From the NCBI GenBank assembly GCA_945862125.1, contig CAMAYC010000026.1:1-47270 (forward strand): 47,270 nucleotides of DNA, written 5' to 3'. Below the pieces are notes generated by a model. The model made no database searches. It was not told the origin of the DNA and saw nothing but the letters and a program-made list of their open reading frames with translations. Numbering within the stretch: the stretch's first letter is position 1; each line of letters begins with the position of its first letter. The DNA comes from Reyranella massiliensis 521 (GTDB taxonomy: Bacteria > Pseudomonadota > Alphaproteobacteria > Reyranellales > Reyranellaceae). Positions 25,184-33,466 of the stretch are shown piece after piece. The translations under genes and the position numbers were made by a program.

Positions 25184-27048
25184 GTACCGCTACGCCGACG
25201 ATCGCTCTGGTCGGCAATCCCAACTGCGGCAAGACCGCGTTGTTCAACGCCCTCACCGGCGGCCGCCAGAAGGTCGCCAACTATCCCGGCGTCACGGTCG
25301 AGAAGAAGACCGGCCGGCTCACCACGCCGGCCGGCCGTACCCTGCAGATCGTCGACCTGCCCGGCACCTATTCGCTGCGCGCGCGTTCGCCCGACGAGGT
25401 GATCACGCGCGATGCCGTGCTCGGACTGCTCGAGGGCGAAGTCGCCCCCGACCTGATCGTCTGCGTTGCCGACGCCACCAACCTGCGCCTCGCGCTTCGC
25501 CTGGCGCTCGAGCTGAAGCGCGTCGGCCGCCCGGTGATGCTGTCGCTCAACATGATGGATATCGCGCGCAAGCGCGGCATCGAGATCGACGCCGACCGTC
25601 TCGCACACGAGCTCGGCGTGCCGGTCGTGAGTTCGATCGCGGTGCGTCGCGGCGGCATCGATGCCTTGCTGGCCAAGATCGACAGCGCCGTCGCCAACCT
25701 GCCGGTGGCCGGCGCCGCCTCGTGGCACGCCCCCGATGCCGGCGAACTGCGCAGCGGCCAGCACGAGGCCGACCGGCTGCTGCGCGCCGTCGTGCGCCGC
25801 AGCGGCGCGCGCGATGCCGGCACGGCGCGGGCCGATGCGGTGCTGCTGCATCCCGTGGGTGGGCTCCTTATCCTGCTCGCCATCCTGTTCGTCATGTTCC
25901 AGGCGGTGTTCGCCTGGGCGCAGCCGGGCATGGATGCCATCGAGGCGGGCTTCCACTGGCTGGGCAGTCTCGTCGACACGGTACCGCTGCCCGACCTGCT
26001 CAAAAGCTTCCTCAAGGACGGGCTGATCGGCGGCGTCGGCAGCGTGCTGGTGTTCCTGCCGCAGATCGTGATTCTGTTCTTCTTCATCCTGGTGCTCGAG
26101 GACCTGGGCTACATGGCGCGCGCGGCGTTCCTGATGGACCGCATCATGGGCGGCGCCGGCCTGCATGGGCGCGCCTTCATTCCGCTGCTGTCGTCCTTCG
26201 CCTGCGCCATCCCGGGCATCATGGCCACGCGCGTGATCGACGATAAGCGCGACCGCCTCACCACCATCCTGGTGGCGCCGCTGATGACCTGCTCGGCGCG
26301 CATCCCGGTCTACACGCTGATCATCGGCGCCTTCATCCCCGACCGCGAGGTCTGGGGCTTCGTCGGCCTCCAGGGGCTGGTGATGTTCGGCCTTTACGCG
26401 ACGGGTATCGCAGGCGCGCTCAGCGTGTCGTTCGTGATCAAGCGCCTGATCTGGCGCGACACGCCGGGCGAGCCCTTCATGCTCGAACTGCCGGACTACA
26501 AGATCCCGCAGCTGAAGAGCCTCGCCATCGGCCTGTGGACTCGCGCGGCGATCTTCATCAAGCGGGCCGGCACCATCATCCTCGCCATGATGGTGCTGAT
26601 CTGGGTGCTGGCGACGTTCCCGCAGCCGCCCGAAGGCGCCACCGGACCCGCCATCAGCTACAGCCTGGCCGCCATGATCGGCTCGGCGATCCAGCCGCTG
26701 ACCGCACCGCTCGGCTTCAACTGGCAAATCAATGTCGCCCTGATCCCCGGCATGGCGGCGCGCGAGGTGGCGGTCGGTTCGCTCGGCACCATCTACGCCA
26801 TCAGCGGCGGCGAAGAGGCCGCCGACAAGATCGGCCAGGTGATTGCCGGTCAATGGAGCCTCGGCACGGCGCTGGCGCTGCTCGCCTGGTACGTGTTCGC
26901 ACCGCAATGCGCCTCGACCCTGGCCGTCATCCGCCGCGAGACCGGCAGCTGGAAATGGATGTGGGTGACGTTCTTCTACATGCTGGCGCTGGCCTATGTG
27001 GCGGCGCTCATCACCTATCAGGTCGCCAGAGCGCTCGGTGCTGGATAA
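25180..27048 (+). CDS. feoB: FeoB ferrous iron permease with N-terminal G domain, 622 aa
   Basis: The N-terminal GTPase motifs are clear: G1 GNPNCGKT at 12-19, the switch segment NYPGVTVEKKTG, G3 DLPGTYSL and G4 NMMD. A helical spacer leads to the membrane part, with paired gate-like segments such as GFVLP-type DGLIGGVGSVLVFLPQI and the CAIPGIMATR loop. It moves Fe2+ into the cytoplasm. At 622 residues it is shorter than the roughly 770-residue enterobacterial form, but all core parts are present. It overlaps feoA by four bases. No feoC is visible. It converges on the GT39 gene with a 24-base gap. Confidence 0.95.
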   Translation: MSTATPTIALVGNPNCGKTALFNALTGGRQKVANYPGVTVEKKTGRLTTPAGRTLQIVDLPGTYSLRARSPDEVITRDAVLGLLEGEVAPDLIVCVADATNLRLALRLALELKRVGRPVMLSLNMMDIARKRGIEIDADRLAHELGVPVVSSIAVRRGGIDALLAKIDSAVANLPVAGAASWHAPDAGELRSGQHEADRLLRAVVRRSGARDAGTARADAVLLHPVGGLLILLAILFVMFQAVFAWAQPGMDAIEAGFHWLGSLVDTVPLPDLLKSFLKDGLIGGVGSVLVFLPQIVILFFFILVLEDLGYMARAAFLMDRIMGGAGLHGRAFIPLLSSFACAIPGIMATRVIDDKRDRLTTILVAPLMTCSARIPVYTLIIGAFIPDREVWGFVGLQGLVMFGLYATGIAGALSVSFVIKRLIWRDTPGEPFMLELPDYKIPQLKSLAIGLWTRAAIFIKRAGTIILAMMVLIWVLATFPQPPEGATGPAISYSLAAMIGSAIQPLTAPLGFNWQINVALIPGMAAREVAVGSLGTIYAISGGEEAADKIGQVIAGQWSLGTALALLAWYVFAPQCASTLAVIRRETGSWKWMWVTFFYMLALAYVAALITYQVARALGAG

Positions 27049-27072
27049 TACGGCGCGCGATAGGCTGCCAGG

Positions 27073-28851
27073 TTAGCGCGGCGGCTTGAGGTCGTAGAGC
27101 ACGATCGAGCGGTGCGGCTCCGCAGGCAGCGAGCGCCACAGCGCGGGATCGACCGGCACGCCGTGCGCGCGGACCCAGGTCTCGAAGCCGCGCGAGCGGC
27201 GCGCCGTGCCCAGCACGACGAAGCGCACGTCGCCATTTTCGACCCGCTTGGCGAAGGCTTCGACGCTCATGACCGGATCGTTGCCGAGGAAGCCGCCGAA
27301 CGCCATGGCAGGCTCGCCGGTGCGCACGATGATGGGTGCTGCCAGCAAGGCATCGGGCGTTGCAACGAGGAAGCGCGCCTTGCCGCGATGCTCCAGCAGG
27401 AAGGTGCGCAGCCTGGGATCGTCGGTCAACGCCCTGTAGTTGCGTGACAGGATCGGGCCGCGGCCGTCGTCGAGGCCGAGCCAGCGCGGCAGGCTGGCCG
27501 ACGGCAGGGTGAGATTGCCCGGCGAGAAGATCGCGCTGGCAGCCCACGCGACGGGCAGGACCAGCAAGGCCACGCCGCCGATCAGTGCCGGCGGTCGCTT
27601 CTCGCGCCACAGCACGGCTGCCGCGGCCAGCAGGCCCACCGCCGGAAAGCCGATCCAGGTCGCGTCCCAGCCCAGCGTCATGCCGACGAGATAGACCTGC
27701 CACAGCGCGGTGAGCGCGAGGCCCAGCGCAAGATACCGGGAGCCGCGGCGCCACAGCTCGATGCCGCCGATGGCGGCAAGGGCAGCCAGCGGCGGCGCAA
27801 GCGTCGCGAGGTAATAGAGATGAAAAATGCCGCCGGCGGCGCTGTAGACGATGCCATAGGCCAATGCCCAGGTGCCCCAAAGGACCACGGAAGCGCGCCG
27901 CCGCCGCCACGCCAGCACGGCGCCCAGCAAGGCGAGTGGCAGCGCCCAGGCGAACTGGCCGGCCAGCATCGGATGGGCGAGCCGGAGCGCGCCGGCAGGA
28001 ATATCCTCGTAAGCTTCGTAGCGCGGCGCCGGCGGCGGCGTCCTTGTCTGCGCCCGCGGTGGGGGCTCGGGGCGCACGAAGCGCTCGAGGCCGTTGTGCG
28101 CCACGATCAGCTCGAGCATCGAATTGCCGGTACTGCTGCCCGCGTAGGGCCGATGATCCCGCGGCGTGAGGTCGAAGGCGGTGGCCCAGGAAAGGCCGAC
28201 GACGATGAGCGCGGCGGCGCCCGACGACAGCCAGAACAGGTGCCGGCGCCAGTCGAACGGCGCCGCCGCGAGGTAGCCCGCGACCAGTGCCGGGCCGCAC
28301 ACCAGGGCCGCCAGCATCTTCACGTTGAACGCGATGCCCAGCAGGACCATGGCCAGGACGAAGGACAGGCCACGTCCGCGCGACGCCAGGACAGTCGCCA
28401 GCAGCAGGAAGAACACCAGCCACGAGTCGGCATTGTTGGAGCGGTCGATCGCCACAGCGATCGGCGTGACGGCGAGCAGGAGCGCCGCGGTCAGGCCGGC
28501 GGCGACGCCGAACGGTCGGCGCACGAGGCGATGGAGGAGCGCCACCGAGGCCACGCCGGCCAGCGCCTGCGGCAGGTGAATCGTCCAGCCGGTGAAGCCC
28601 AGAAGGGAGGCGAGCCCCGTCTGGATCCAGAAGGCGACCGGCGGCTTGTCGAGGGAGATGAAGCCCGCCGGGTCGAAGGCGTTGTAGAAGAACAGCCAGC
28701 CGCCCTGCAGCATGGAGCGCACGCCGGCGGCGTAGTATTCGGTGCCGAAGCCGTTGTCGTCGAGGCGCCACAGTCGCAGAACGGCGGCGATCGCCAGCAC
28801 GACGGCCAGTCCCGCCGCTTCCAGCCGCCGTCTGGTCCGAAGGTCCGCCAC
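27073..28851 (-). CDS. GT39-family membrane glycosyltransferase, 592 aa
   Basis: A large multi-helix membrane protein of the ArnT/PMT clan. The first external loop has NGFGTEYYAAGVRSMLQG and LDKPPVAFW, where the aspartate-lysine-proline pattern is typical of GT39 enzymes that use a polyprenyl-phosphate sugar. A soluble C-terminal domain of about 130 residues follows (from about RNYRALTDDP). It would add a sugar to a lipid or protein at the periplasmic face. No acceptor or donor gene is nearby. It lies alone, downstream of the DUF486 gene on the same strand. Confidence 0.88.
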   Translation of the reverse strand: MADLRTRRRLEAAGLAVVLAIAAVLRLWRLDDNGFGTEYYAAGVRSMLQGGWLFFYNAFDPAGFISLDKPPVAFWIQTGLASLLGFTGWTIHLPQALAGVASVALLHRLVRRPFGVAAGLTAALLLAVTPIAVAIDRSNNADSWLVFFLLLATVLASRGRGLSFVLAMVLLGIAFNVKMLAALVCGPALVAGYLAAAPFDWRRHLFWLSSGAAALIVVGLSWATAFDLTPRDHRPYAGSSTGNSMLELIVAHNGLERFVRPEPPPRAQTRTPPPAPRYEAYEDIPAGALRLAHPMLAGQFAWALPLALLGAVLAWRRRRASVVLWGTWALAYGIVYSAAGGIFHLYYLATLAPPLAALAAIGGIELWRRGSRYLALGLALTALWQVYLVGMTLGWDATWIGFPAVGLLAAAAVLWREKRPPALIGGVALLVLPVAWAASAIFSPGNLTLPSASLPRWLGLDDGRGPILSRNYRALTDDPRLRTFLLEHRGKARFLVATPDALLAAPIIVRTGEPAMAFGGFLGNDPVMSVEAFAKRVENGDVRFVVLGTARRSRGFETWVRAHGVPVDPALWRSLPAEPHRSIVLYDLKPPR

Positions 28852-28917
28852 GCGCCGCTCCCCTGAAGGGACTACGCAGGATAAAGCAGCCTCATCCCGC
28901 GGCGGAACGGATTTTCG

Positions 28918-29277
28918 TCAGGACGGAATCGGTCCCTTGAAGACGAAGAAGGCGCCGGCGCAGATCAGGCCGAAGCCCACCAGGTGATTGAGCGTGAAGC
29001 GCTCGCCGAGGTAGAGGACCGAGAAGGCGGCGAACACGGTGAGCGTGATCACCTCCTGCATGGTCTTGAGTTCGGCCGCGCTATAGACCGTGTGCCCCCA
29101 GCGGTTGGCGGGCACCGCGAAGCAGTATTCGATGAAGGCGATGCCCCAGCTTGCCACCACCACCAGCCACAGCGGCCTGTCGGTGAACTTCAGATGCCCG
29201 TACCAAGCAAACGTCATGAAGACGTTGGAGATCAACAGCAGGACGATGGGCGAGATGGTGGGAGGCAGCCATGTCAT
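28918..29277 (-). CDS. DUF486 / DMT-superfamily small membrane protein, 119 aa
   Basis: Four hydrophobic segments and the conserved DUF486 stretches are visible: SNVFMTFAWYGHLKF, WGIAFIEYCFAVPANRWGH and LKTMQEVITLTVFAAFSVLYL. The family is widespread, distantly related to drug/metabolite transporters, and of unknown function. It follows the Bug gene by eight bases on the same strand. Confidence 0.88.
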   Translation of the reverse strand: MTWLPPTISPIVLLLISNVFMTFAWYGHLKFTDRPLWLVVVASWGIAFIEYCFAVPANRWGHTVYSAAELKTMQEVITLTVFAAFSVLYLGERFTLNHLVGFGLICAGAFFVFKGPIPS

Positions 29278-29285
29278 CGATCGGT

Positions 29286-30251
29286 TTACTCCGGTTTGAT
29301 TCCGAGCTTCTTGATCAGCGGCACCACCATCTTGTCCTCGGCGTCGAACATCGCCGCGGTCTCCTGCGGCGTGGTCGGATAGGCCTCGGCGGTGAGGTCG
29401 GCGAAGCGCTTCACGACGGCCGGGTCCTTCAGGACCTTGACCATCGCGTCGTTGAGCTTGGCCACCACCTCGGGCGGCATCTTGGCCGGACCGAACAGGC
29501 CGGTGAAGGTGCTGAAGGTGAAGTTCTCCAGACCTTTCACGCCCGACTCCTTCATCGTCGGCACGTCGGGCAACTCCGGCAGGCGCTTGTCGGAGGAGAT
29601 GGCGATGGCGCGCAGCTTGCCGCTCTTGATGTGGCCGATGGCGGCGTTGACCTGGTCGACCTGGGCCGGCACCTGGCCCGCGATCACGTCGATGCTGGCG
29701 GCGCCCGACCCCTTGTAGTGGATCAGCGTGTATTTCGAGCCGGTGGCATCGCCGATCAGCTCGAGCGCCAGGTGGTTGGTCGTGCCGATGCCGGAGTCGG
29801 CCACCGGGAACTTGCCGTCCTTACCGAGCGCAATGAAGTCGGCCATGGTCTTGATCGGCGAACTCGGCGTCACGAGCAGGACGGCCGGTACGCGCTGGAT
29901 GTGGCTGATCGGCGTGAAGGCCGTGCGCCAGTCGTAGGGCGCGTTGCCGTAGATGGCGGGGACGGCGACCAGCGAGTTGGCCGAGACCAGCAGCGTGTAG
30001 CCGTCGGGGGCCGAGCGGGCGACGATGTCGCTGCCGATCATGCCGCTGGCGCCGGCCTTGTTCTCGACCAGCACGGTGACGCCCAGCACGTCCTTCAGCT
30101 TGTCGGCGATGATGCGCGAGGTGACGTCGATGTTTCCGCCAGGCGCATAGGGGGCCATGATCCTGATCGGCTTGTCTGGAAATTGTGCAAATGCCGGCCC
30201 CGAGGCGAGGGCCAGGCCGATAAGGCCCGCGAGAATCGTCTTCAGACGCAT
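29286..30251 (-). CDS. Bug/TctC-family periplasmic substrate-binding protein, 321 aa
   Basis: The signal peptide MRLKTILAGLIGLALASGPA precedes the family start FPDKPIRIMAPYAPGGNID. The ENKAGASGMIG loop and LPDVPTMKESG follow. It is the third Bug protein of the window and has no TctA/TctB partner. The DUF486 gene lies directly downstream. The gene is separated from dctM upstream by about 126 bases that hold no clear promoter. Confidence 0.93.
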   Translation of the reverse strand: MRLKTILAGLIGLALASGPAFAQFPDKPIRIMAPYAPGGNIDVTSRIIADKLKDVLGVTVLVENKAGASGMIGSDIVARSAPDGYTLLVSANSLVAVPAIYGNAPYDWRTAFTPISHIQRVPAVLLVTPSSPIKTMADFIALGKDGKFPVADSGIGTTNHLALELIGDATGSKYTLIHYKGSGAASIDVIAGQVPAQVDQVNAAIGHIKSGKLRAIAISSDKRLPELPDVPTMKESGVKGLENFTFSTFTGLFGPAKMPPEVVAKLNDAMVKVLKDPAVVKRFADLTAEAYPTTPQETAAMFDAEDKMVVPLIKKLGIKPE

Positions 30252-30377
30252 GAGTTCCTCCCGTTTCTTTTTACGGGGCGTAGAAGAACGCGATCTGCAA
30301 GCCTTCGCAACAGTCGATCGCTAGGAAGCTGACGCTTGGCCTTCCTTGGCTTCCGGGCTGTTCGCTCAGCGGTCGAT

Positions 30378-31670
30378 CTAGCCGCGGCCCATCACCCAGT
30401 TGGGCAAGCCGAGGGCAATATCGGGGAAGGCCATAAGCAGCAGGATCAGCCCGAGCATCGCGCCGACGAAGGGCAATGCCCCTTTGATGACGTCTGCAAT
30501 GGCGCCCGTCGCGCGCAGGCTTTGCACGACATAGAGGTTGAGCCCGACCGGTGGCGTCACCAGGGCCGCCTCGATGAGGATGGTCAGCACGATCCCCCAC
30601 CAAATGGGATCCCAGCCCAGGCCGACCACGATCGGGAACACGAACGGGGTCGTGAGGATCATCATCGAGATGGTTTCCATGAAGCAGCCGAGGATCAGGT
30701 AGAACACGACCAGCAACAGCATGGTGCCGACCTTGCCGAGCCCGAGTGCACTTATGGCTTTCGCCACGCCATCGGTGACGCCGATGTTGGCCAGGACGAA
30801 GTTCAGGAACTGTGCGGCGATGATGATCAGCATGATCATCGCCGTGGTTCGCATCGTTCCCTCGAACACCGCCTTCAGCATCCGCCACGAAAGCGCGCGC
30901 TCCCACGCTGCCAGCAGGAGCGCCGCGAAGACGCCCATGGACGCCGCTTCCGTCGGCGTGGCCCAGCCGGCGTAGATGGAGCCGACGACGACAGCGAAGA
31001 TGAACAGGGGCGCCACGAGGTCTTTCAGGGACCTGAGCCGCTCTCCCCAGCTGCTCGTGATCGGCGTTCCGCCCTTCGAAGGCGTCAGCAGGCAGTAGCC
31101 GAGGACGATGGCCATGAAGAAGGCCATGAGCAGCAAACCGGGGATCATCCCGGCCAGATAGAGGCGCGGGACAGAAGTCTGGGTCAGCAGTCCGTAGAGG
31201 ATGAAGTTGATGGATGGCGGGATCAGGATGCCGAGCGTGCCGCCGGCCGCCAGCGTTCCCAGGAAGAGCGGTTCGTCGTAGCCGCGGATCTTCACCTGCG
31301 GCAGGGCAACGACGCCGACCGTGGCCGCCGTGGCCACGCTCGAGCCCGAAGTTGCCGCGAACATCGCGCAGGTACCGATGTTCGCATGCATCAGCCCGCC
31401 CGGCAGCCAAGAGAGCCAGGTCGCGATCGCGGTATAGACGCGATGGGCGATCCCCGACCGTAGCAGGATCTCGCCCAGCATCACGAACATCGGGATGGCG
31501 ATCAGGATGTATTCCGAACTCGCGTTCCAGACGATGTCGCCCATCGCCAGGTAGAGCGGGATGGACGAGAAGAACTGGTTGAGCGCCAGGCCGAGCACGC
31601 CCATGACGGCGGCCACCGGAACGCTGACGGCAAGGAGTGCCACGAGAAGGATGAGGGCGGTGCCGAGCAT
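30378..31670 (-). CDS. dctM: TRAP transporter large permease (DctM), 430 aa
   Basis: A polytopic permease of the DctM family. It shows FVMLGEILLRSGIA, ATSGSSVATAATVGVVALPQ, AAGGTLGILIPPSINFILYG and, near the end, EAALVTPPVGLNLYV. These are the usual signatures of the sodium-coupled large TRAP subunit. It starts two bases after the dctQ stop. Together with dctP and dctQ it forms a complete TRAP system whose upstream gene is an amidase, so the cargo may be a carboxylate or amide-derived acid. Confidence 0.95.
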   Translation of the reverse strand: MLGTALILLVALLAVSVPVAAVMGVLGLALNQFFSSIPLYLAMGDIVWNASSEYILIAIPMFVMLGEILLRSGIAHRVYTAIATWLSWLPGGLMHANIGTCAMFAATSGSSVATAATVGVVALPQVKIRGYDEPLFLGTLAAGGTLGILIPPSINFILYGLLTQTSVPRLYLAGMIPGLLLMAFFMAIVLGYCLLTPSKGGTPITSSWGERLRSLKDLVAPLFIFAVVVGSIYAGWATPTEAASMGVFAALLLAAWERALSWRMLKAVFEGTMRTTAMIMLIIIAAQFLNFVLANIGVTDGVAKAISALGLGKVGTMLLLVVFYLILGCFMETISMMILTTPFVFPIVVGLGWDPIWWGIVLTILIEAALVTPPVGLNLYVVQSLRATGAIADVIKGALPFVGAMLGLILLLMAFPDIALGLPNWVMGRG

Positions 31671-31672
31671 GT

Positions 31673-32272
31673 CTAGTGTTTCTCTCCGGCGTTCGGAGTC
31701 CCGATGCCCAGGGAGCCCAGTTCGCCTTTCACTTCCTCGTCCTGCGACGGCACGCCGATGGTCTTCGAGACGGTGGCGAGGTCGCCGCGCACCAGCGCCT
31801 GAAGGCTGCGCAGGAAAGCCAGCACGGTGACGATCAGGAAAAGAACGAAGCCTGCGAACCAGAACGCCTGGGGCCAGGCCAGCAGGATCCGCAATGGCGT
31901 GTTCGACCGGTTCGAGCCGGCCAGATTGTCGAAGAATATCTCCCCGGCGCGGTCAACGATGGCCACTACCAGGATCGCGAGCCCAACGATCGCGATGAGG
32001 TCGAGCACTGCCTTTCCTCGCGCGCCGAGATTGCCGTAGAGGACGTCGATACGAACGTGGCCGCGCGTCACCATCACGTGAGCCAGCGACCACGACGTGC
32101 CGATGGCAAAGAGATAGGCCGCAATCTCGTCGGAGCCCGAGAACGCAAAGGCCAGCAGCTTGCGGCTTATCACCTCCACGGTCACGACGACGGCGGCCAG
32201 CAGGATCATCGCGCCGCCGGCCCACGCTCCCCAGAGGGCGGCGACCGATGCGCCGCGCCAGAGTTGTGTCAT
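31673..32272 (-). CDS. dctQ: TRAP transporter small permease (DctQ), 199 aa
   Basis: Four membrane segments and the SGSDEIAAYLFAIGTSWSLA region with HVRIDVLYGNL are typical of DctQ. The start at 32272 (MTQLWRG) gives the usual length; the frame is open further upstream only because it reads through dctP. A UUCG hairpin at 32285-32300 lies between dctP and this start. The C-terminal tail after the last helix is acidic and longer than in many relatives. Confidence 0.9.
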   Translation of the reverse strand: MTQLWRGASVAALWGAWAGGAMILLAAVVVTVEVISRKLLAFAFSGSDEIAAYLFAIGTSWSLAHVMVTRGHVRIDVLYGNLGARGKAVLDLIAIVGLAILVVAIVDRAGEIFFDNLAGSNRSNTPLRILLAWPQAFWFAGFVLFLIVTVLAFLRSLQALVRGDLATVSKTIGVPSQDEEVKGELGSLGIGTPNAGEKH

Positions 32273-32284
32273 GACTGTACCCCG

Positions 32285-32300
32285 AGGGGCCGAAGCCCCT
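32285..32300 (-). promoter_or_regulatory. UUCG-capped hairpin between dctP and dctQ
   Basis: On the transcribed strand AGGGGC and GCCCCT form a perfect six-pair stem closed by the very stable TTCG (UUCG) loop. It lies eight bases after the dctP stop and 12 bases before the dctQ start. No T-tract follows, so it is more likely an mRNA stabiliser or attenuator that gives more binding protein than permease than a full terminator. Confidence 0.65.
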
Positions 32301-32307
32301 GTGCCGT

Positions 32308-33372
32308 TCAGTTGGCCTTGGCCGCAAGGCCGTAGCGCTTGCCAACCGTCTCGGTCCACTTGGCGGCGCATTCCACGCCACACCGCTTGGCCCACTCCGG
32401 CAGGACGACGTCGTTCAGCGCCTTCTTGACGGCGGCGCGATCGGCGTCCGAGGGCGTCACGAGTTTCAGCTTCGCCGGGGTGCCGACGGAGCAGGGGCCG
32501 TTGCCGGTGTTGCAGGCAATGCCTTCCTTCGTGTCGGCCTCGACGCTTGCCCAGGACGCTTCTTCGAGCTTCTTGAACTCGCCGGTCATGAATTCCTGCG
32601 TCGGCTTGGAAAGCTTGTTCCAGCTGTTGAGGTTGACGGCCACGAAGCCGGCCGTGTAGCCCAGTGCCACGTCGACGACGCTCTTCACGACCTCGGGCCA
32701 CTTCGCCTGGTAGCCAGGCAGCGTGCCGGTGATGCCACAGTCGACCACGCCCTTCTCGAGCGCCGGCACGACCTCGCCGAAGGGGATGGTGACGGCGGAA
32801 CCGCCCAGCGCCTTGACCAGATCGGACTGGGAGACGCCCTGCACGCGCACCTTCTTGCCCTTTAGATCGGCCAGGCTGGAGATTTCGTCACGGCAGAAGA
32901 AGACCTGCTTGGGGAAAGCAAAAGTGGAAACGATCTGCGCGCCGAACTTGTCCCGCATGATCTTCTGCATCTCGGGCATCCAGGCGTTCAGGATCTCGCG
33001 CTGTTGCGCGACGCTGGTGGCCACGCCCGACAGATCCGACGCCTCGAAAATGGCGGCACCGTCATCGACATAGATCGGAAGCGCATGCGCCACGTCATAG
33101 ACGCCGGTCTTCAGCAGCCGCAGAACCTCGGTGCCCTTGAGGTTGAGTTCGGTGATCGACTTGATGTTGCCGGTCAGTTTGCCGCCCGAGTCCTTCCCAA
33201 GCTGCTGGTTCCAGAAAGGCGCTTCAACGACCTTGAAGATGTTGAGAAAGTTCCACGTGCCGATCACGTTGAATTTCTTGGTGTCGAGGTTGGCCGGTGC
33301 CTGGGCCGCTGCAATGCCGCTGCTGCCGACGACGAACGCAGCCGCCATTCCGAGAATTGTCGTGAACTTCAT
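32308..33372 (-). CDS. dctP: TRAP transporter substrate-binding protein (DctP), 354 aa
   Basis: The signal peptide MKFTTILGMAAAFVVGSSG ends at AAAQA. The body has FFCRDEISSLADLKGKKVRV and VPALEKGVVDCGITG, typical of DctP. The start at 33372 has AGGGAG six bases upstream; an ATG three bases earlier is also possible. Unusually for the family there are six cysteines in the mature part, including CNTGNGPC and RCGVEC, which could form three disulfides. The ligand is unknown. It follows the amidase gene by 94 bases on the same strand. Confidence 0.92.
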   Translation of the reverse strand: MKFTTILGMAAAFVVGSSGIAAAQAPANLDTKKFNVIGTWNFLNIFKVVEAPFWNQQLGKDSGGKLTGNIKSITELNLKGTEVLRLLKTGVYDVAHALPIYVDDGAAIFEASDLSGVATSVAQQREILNAWMPEMQKIMRDKFGAQIVSTFAFPKQVFFCRDEISSLADLKGKKVRVQGVSQSDLVKALGGSAVTIPFGEVVPALEKGVVDCGITGTLPGYQAKWPEVVKSVVDVALGYTAGFVAVNLNSWNKLSKPTQEFMTGEFKKLEEASWASVEADTKEGIACNTGNGPCSVGTPAKLKLVTPSDADRAAVKKALNDVVLPEWAKRCGVECAAKWTETVGKRYGLAAKAN

Positions 33373-33466
33373 CATTGTCTCCCTGCTCAATTTTCACCCG
33401 TTCCGGATGAACTCTTTTTAAGGTGCGCGGACGCTAGCATTCCGCCGGGTTCCGGGAAAGCCGCTG

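Noticed and set aside
24889..26907. 672-codon minus-strand frame over feoAB
   Set aside because: Antisense to feoB, which has all G-protein motifs; the frame is His/Gln/Arg-rich without any domain.
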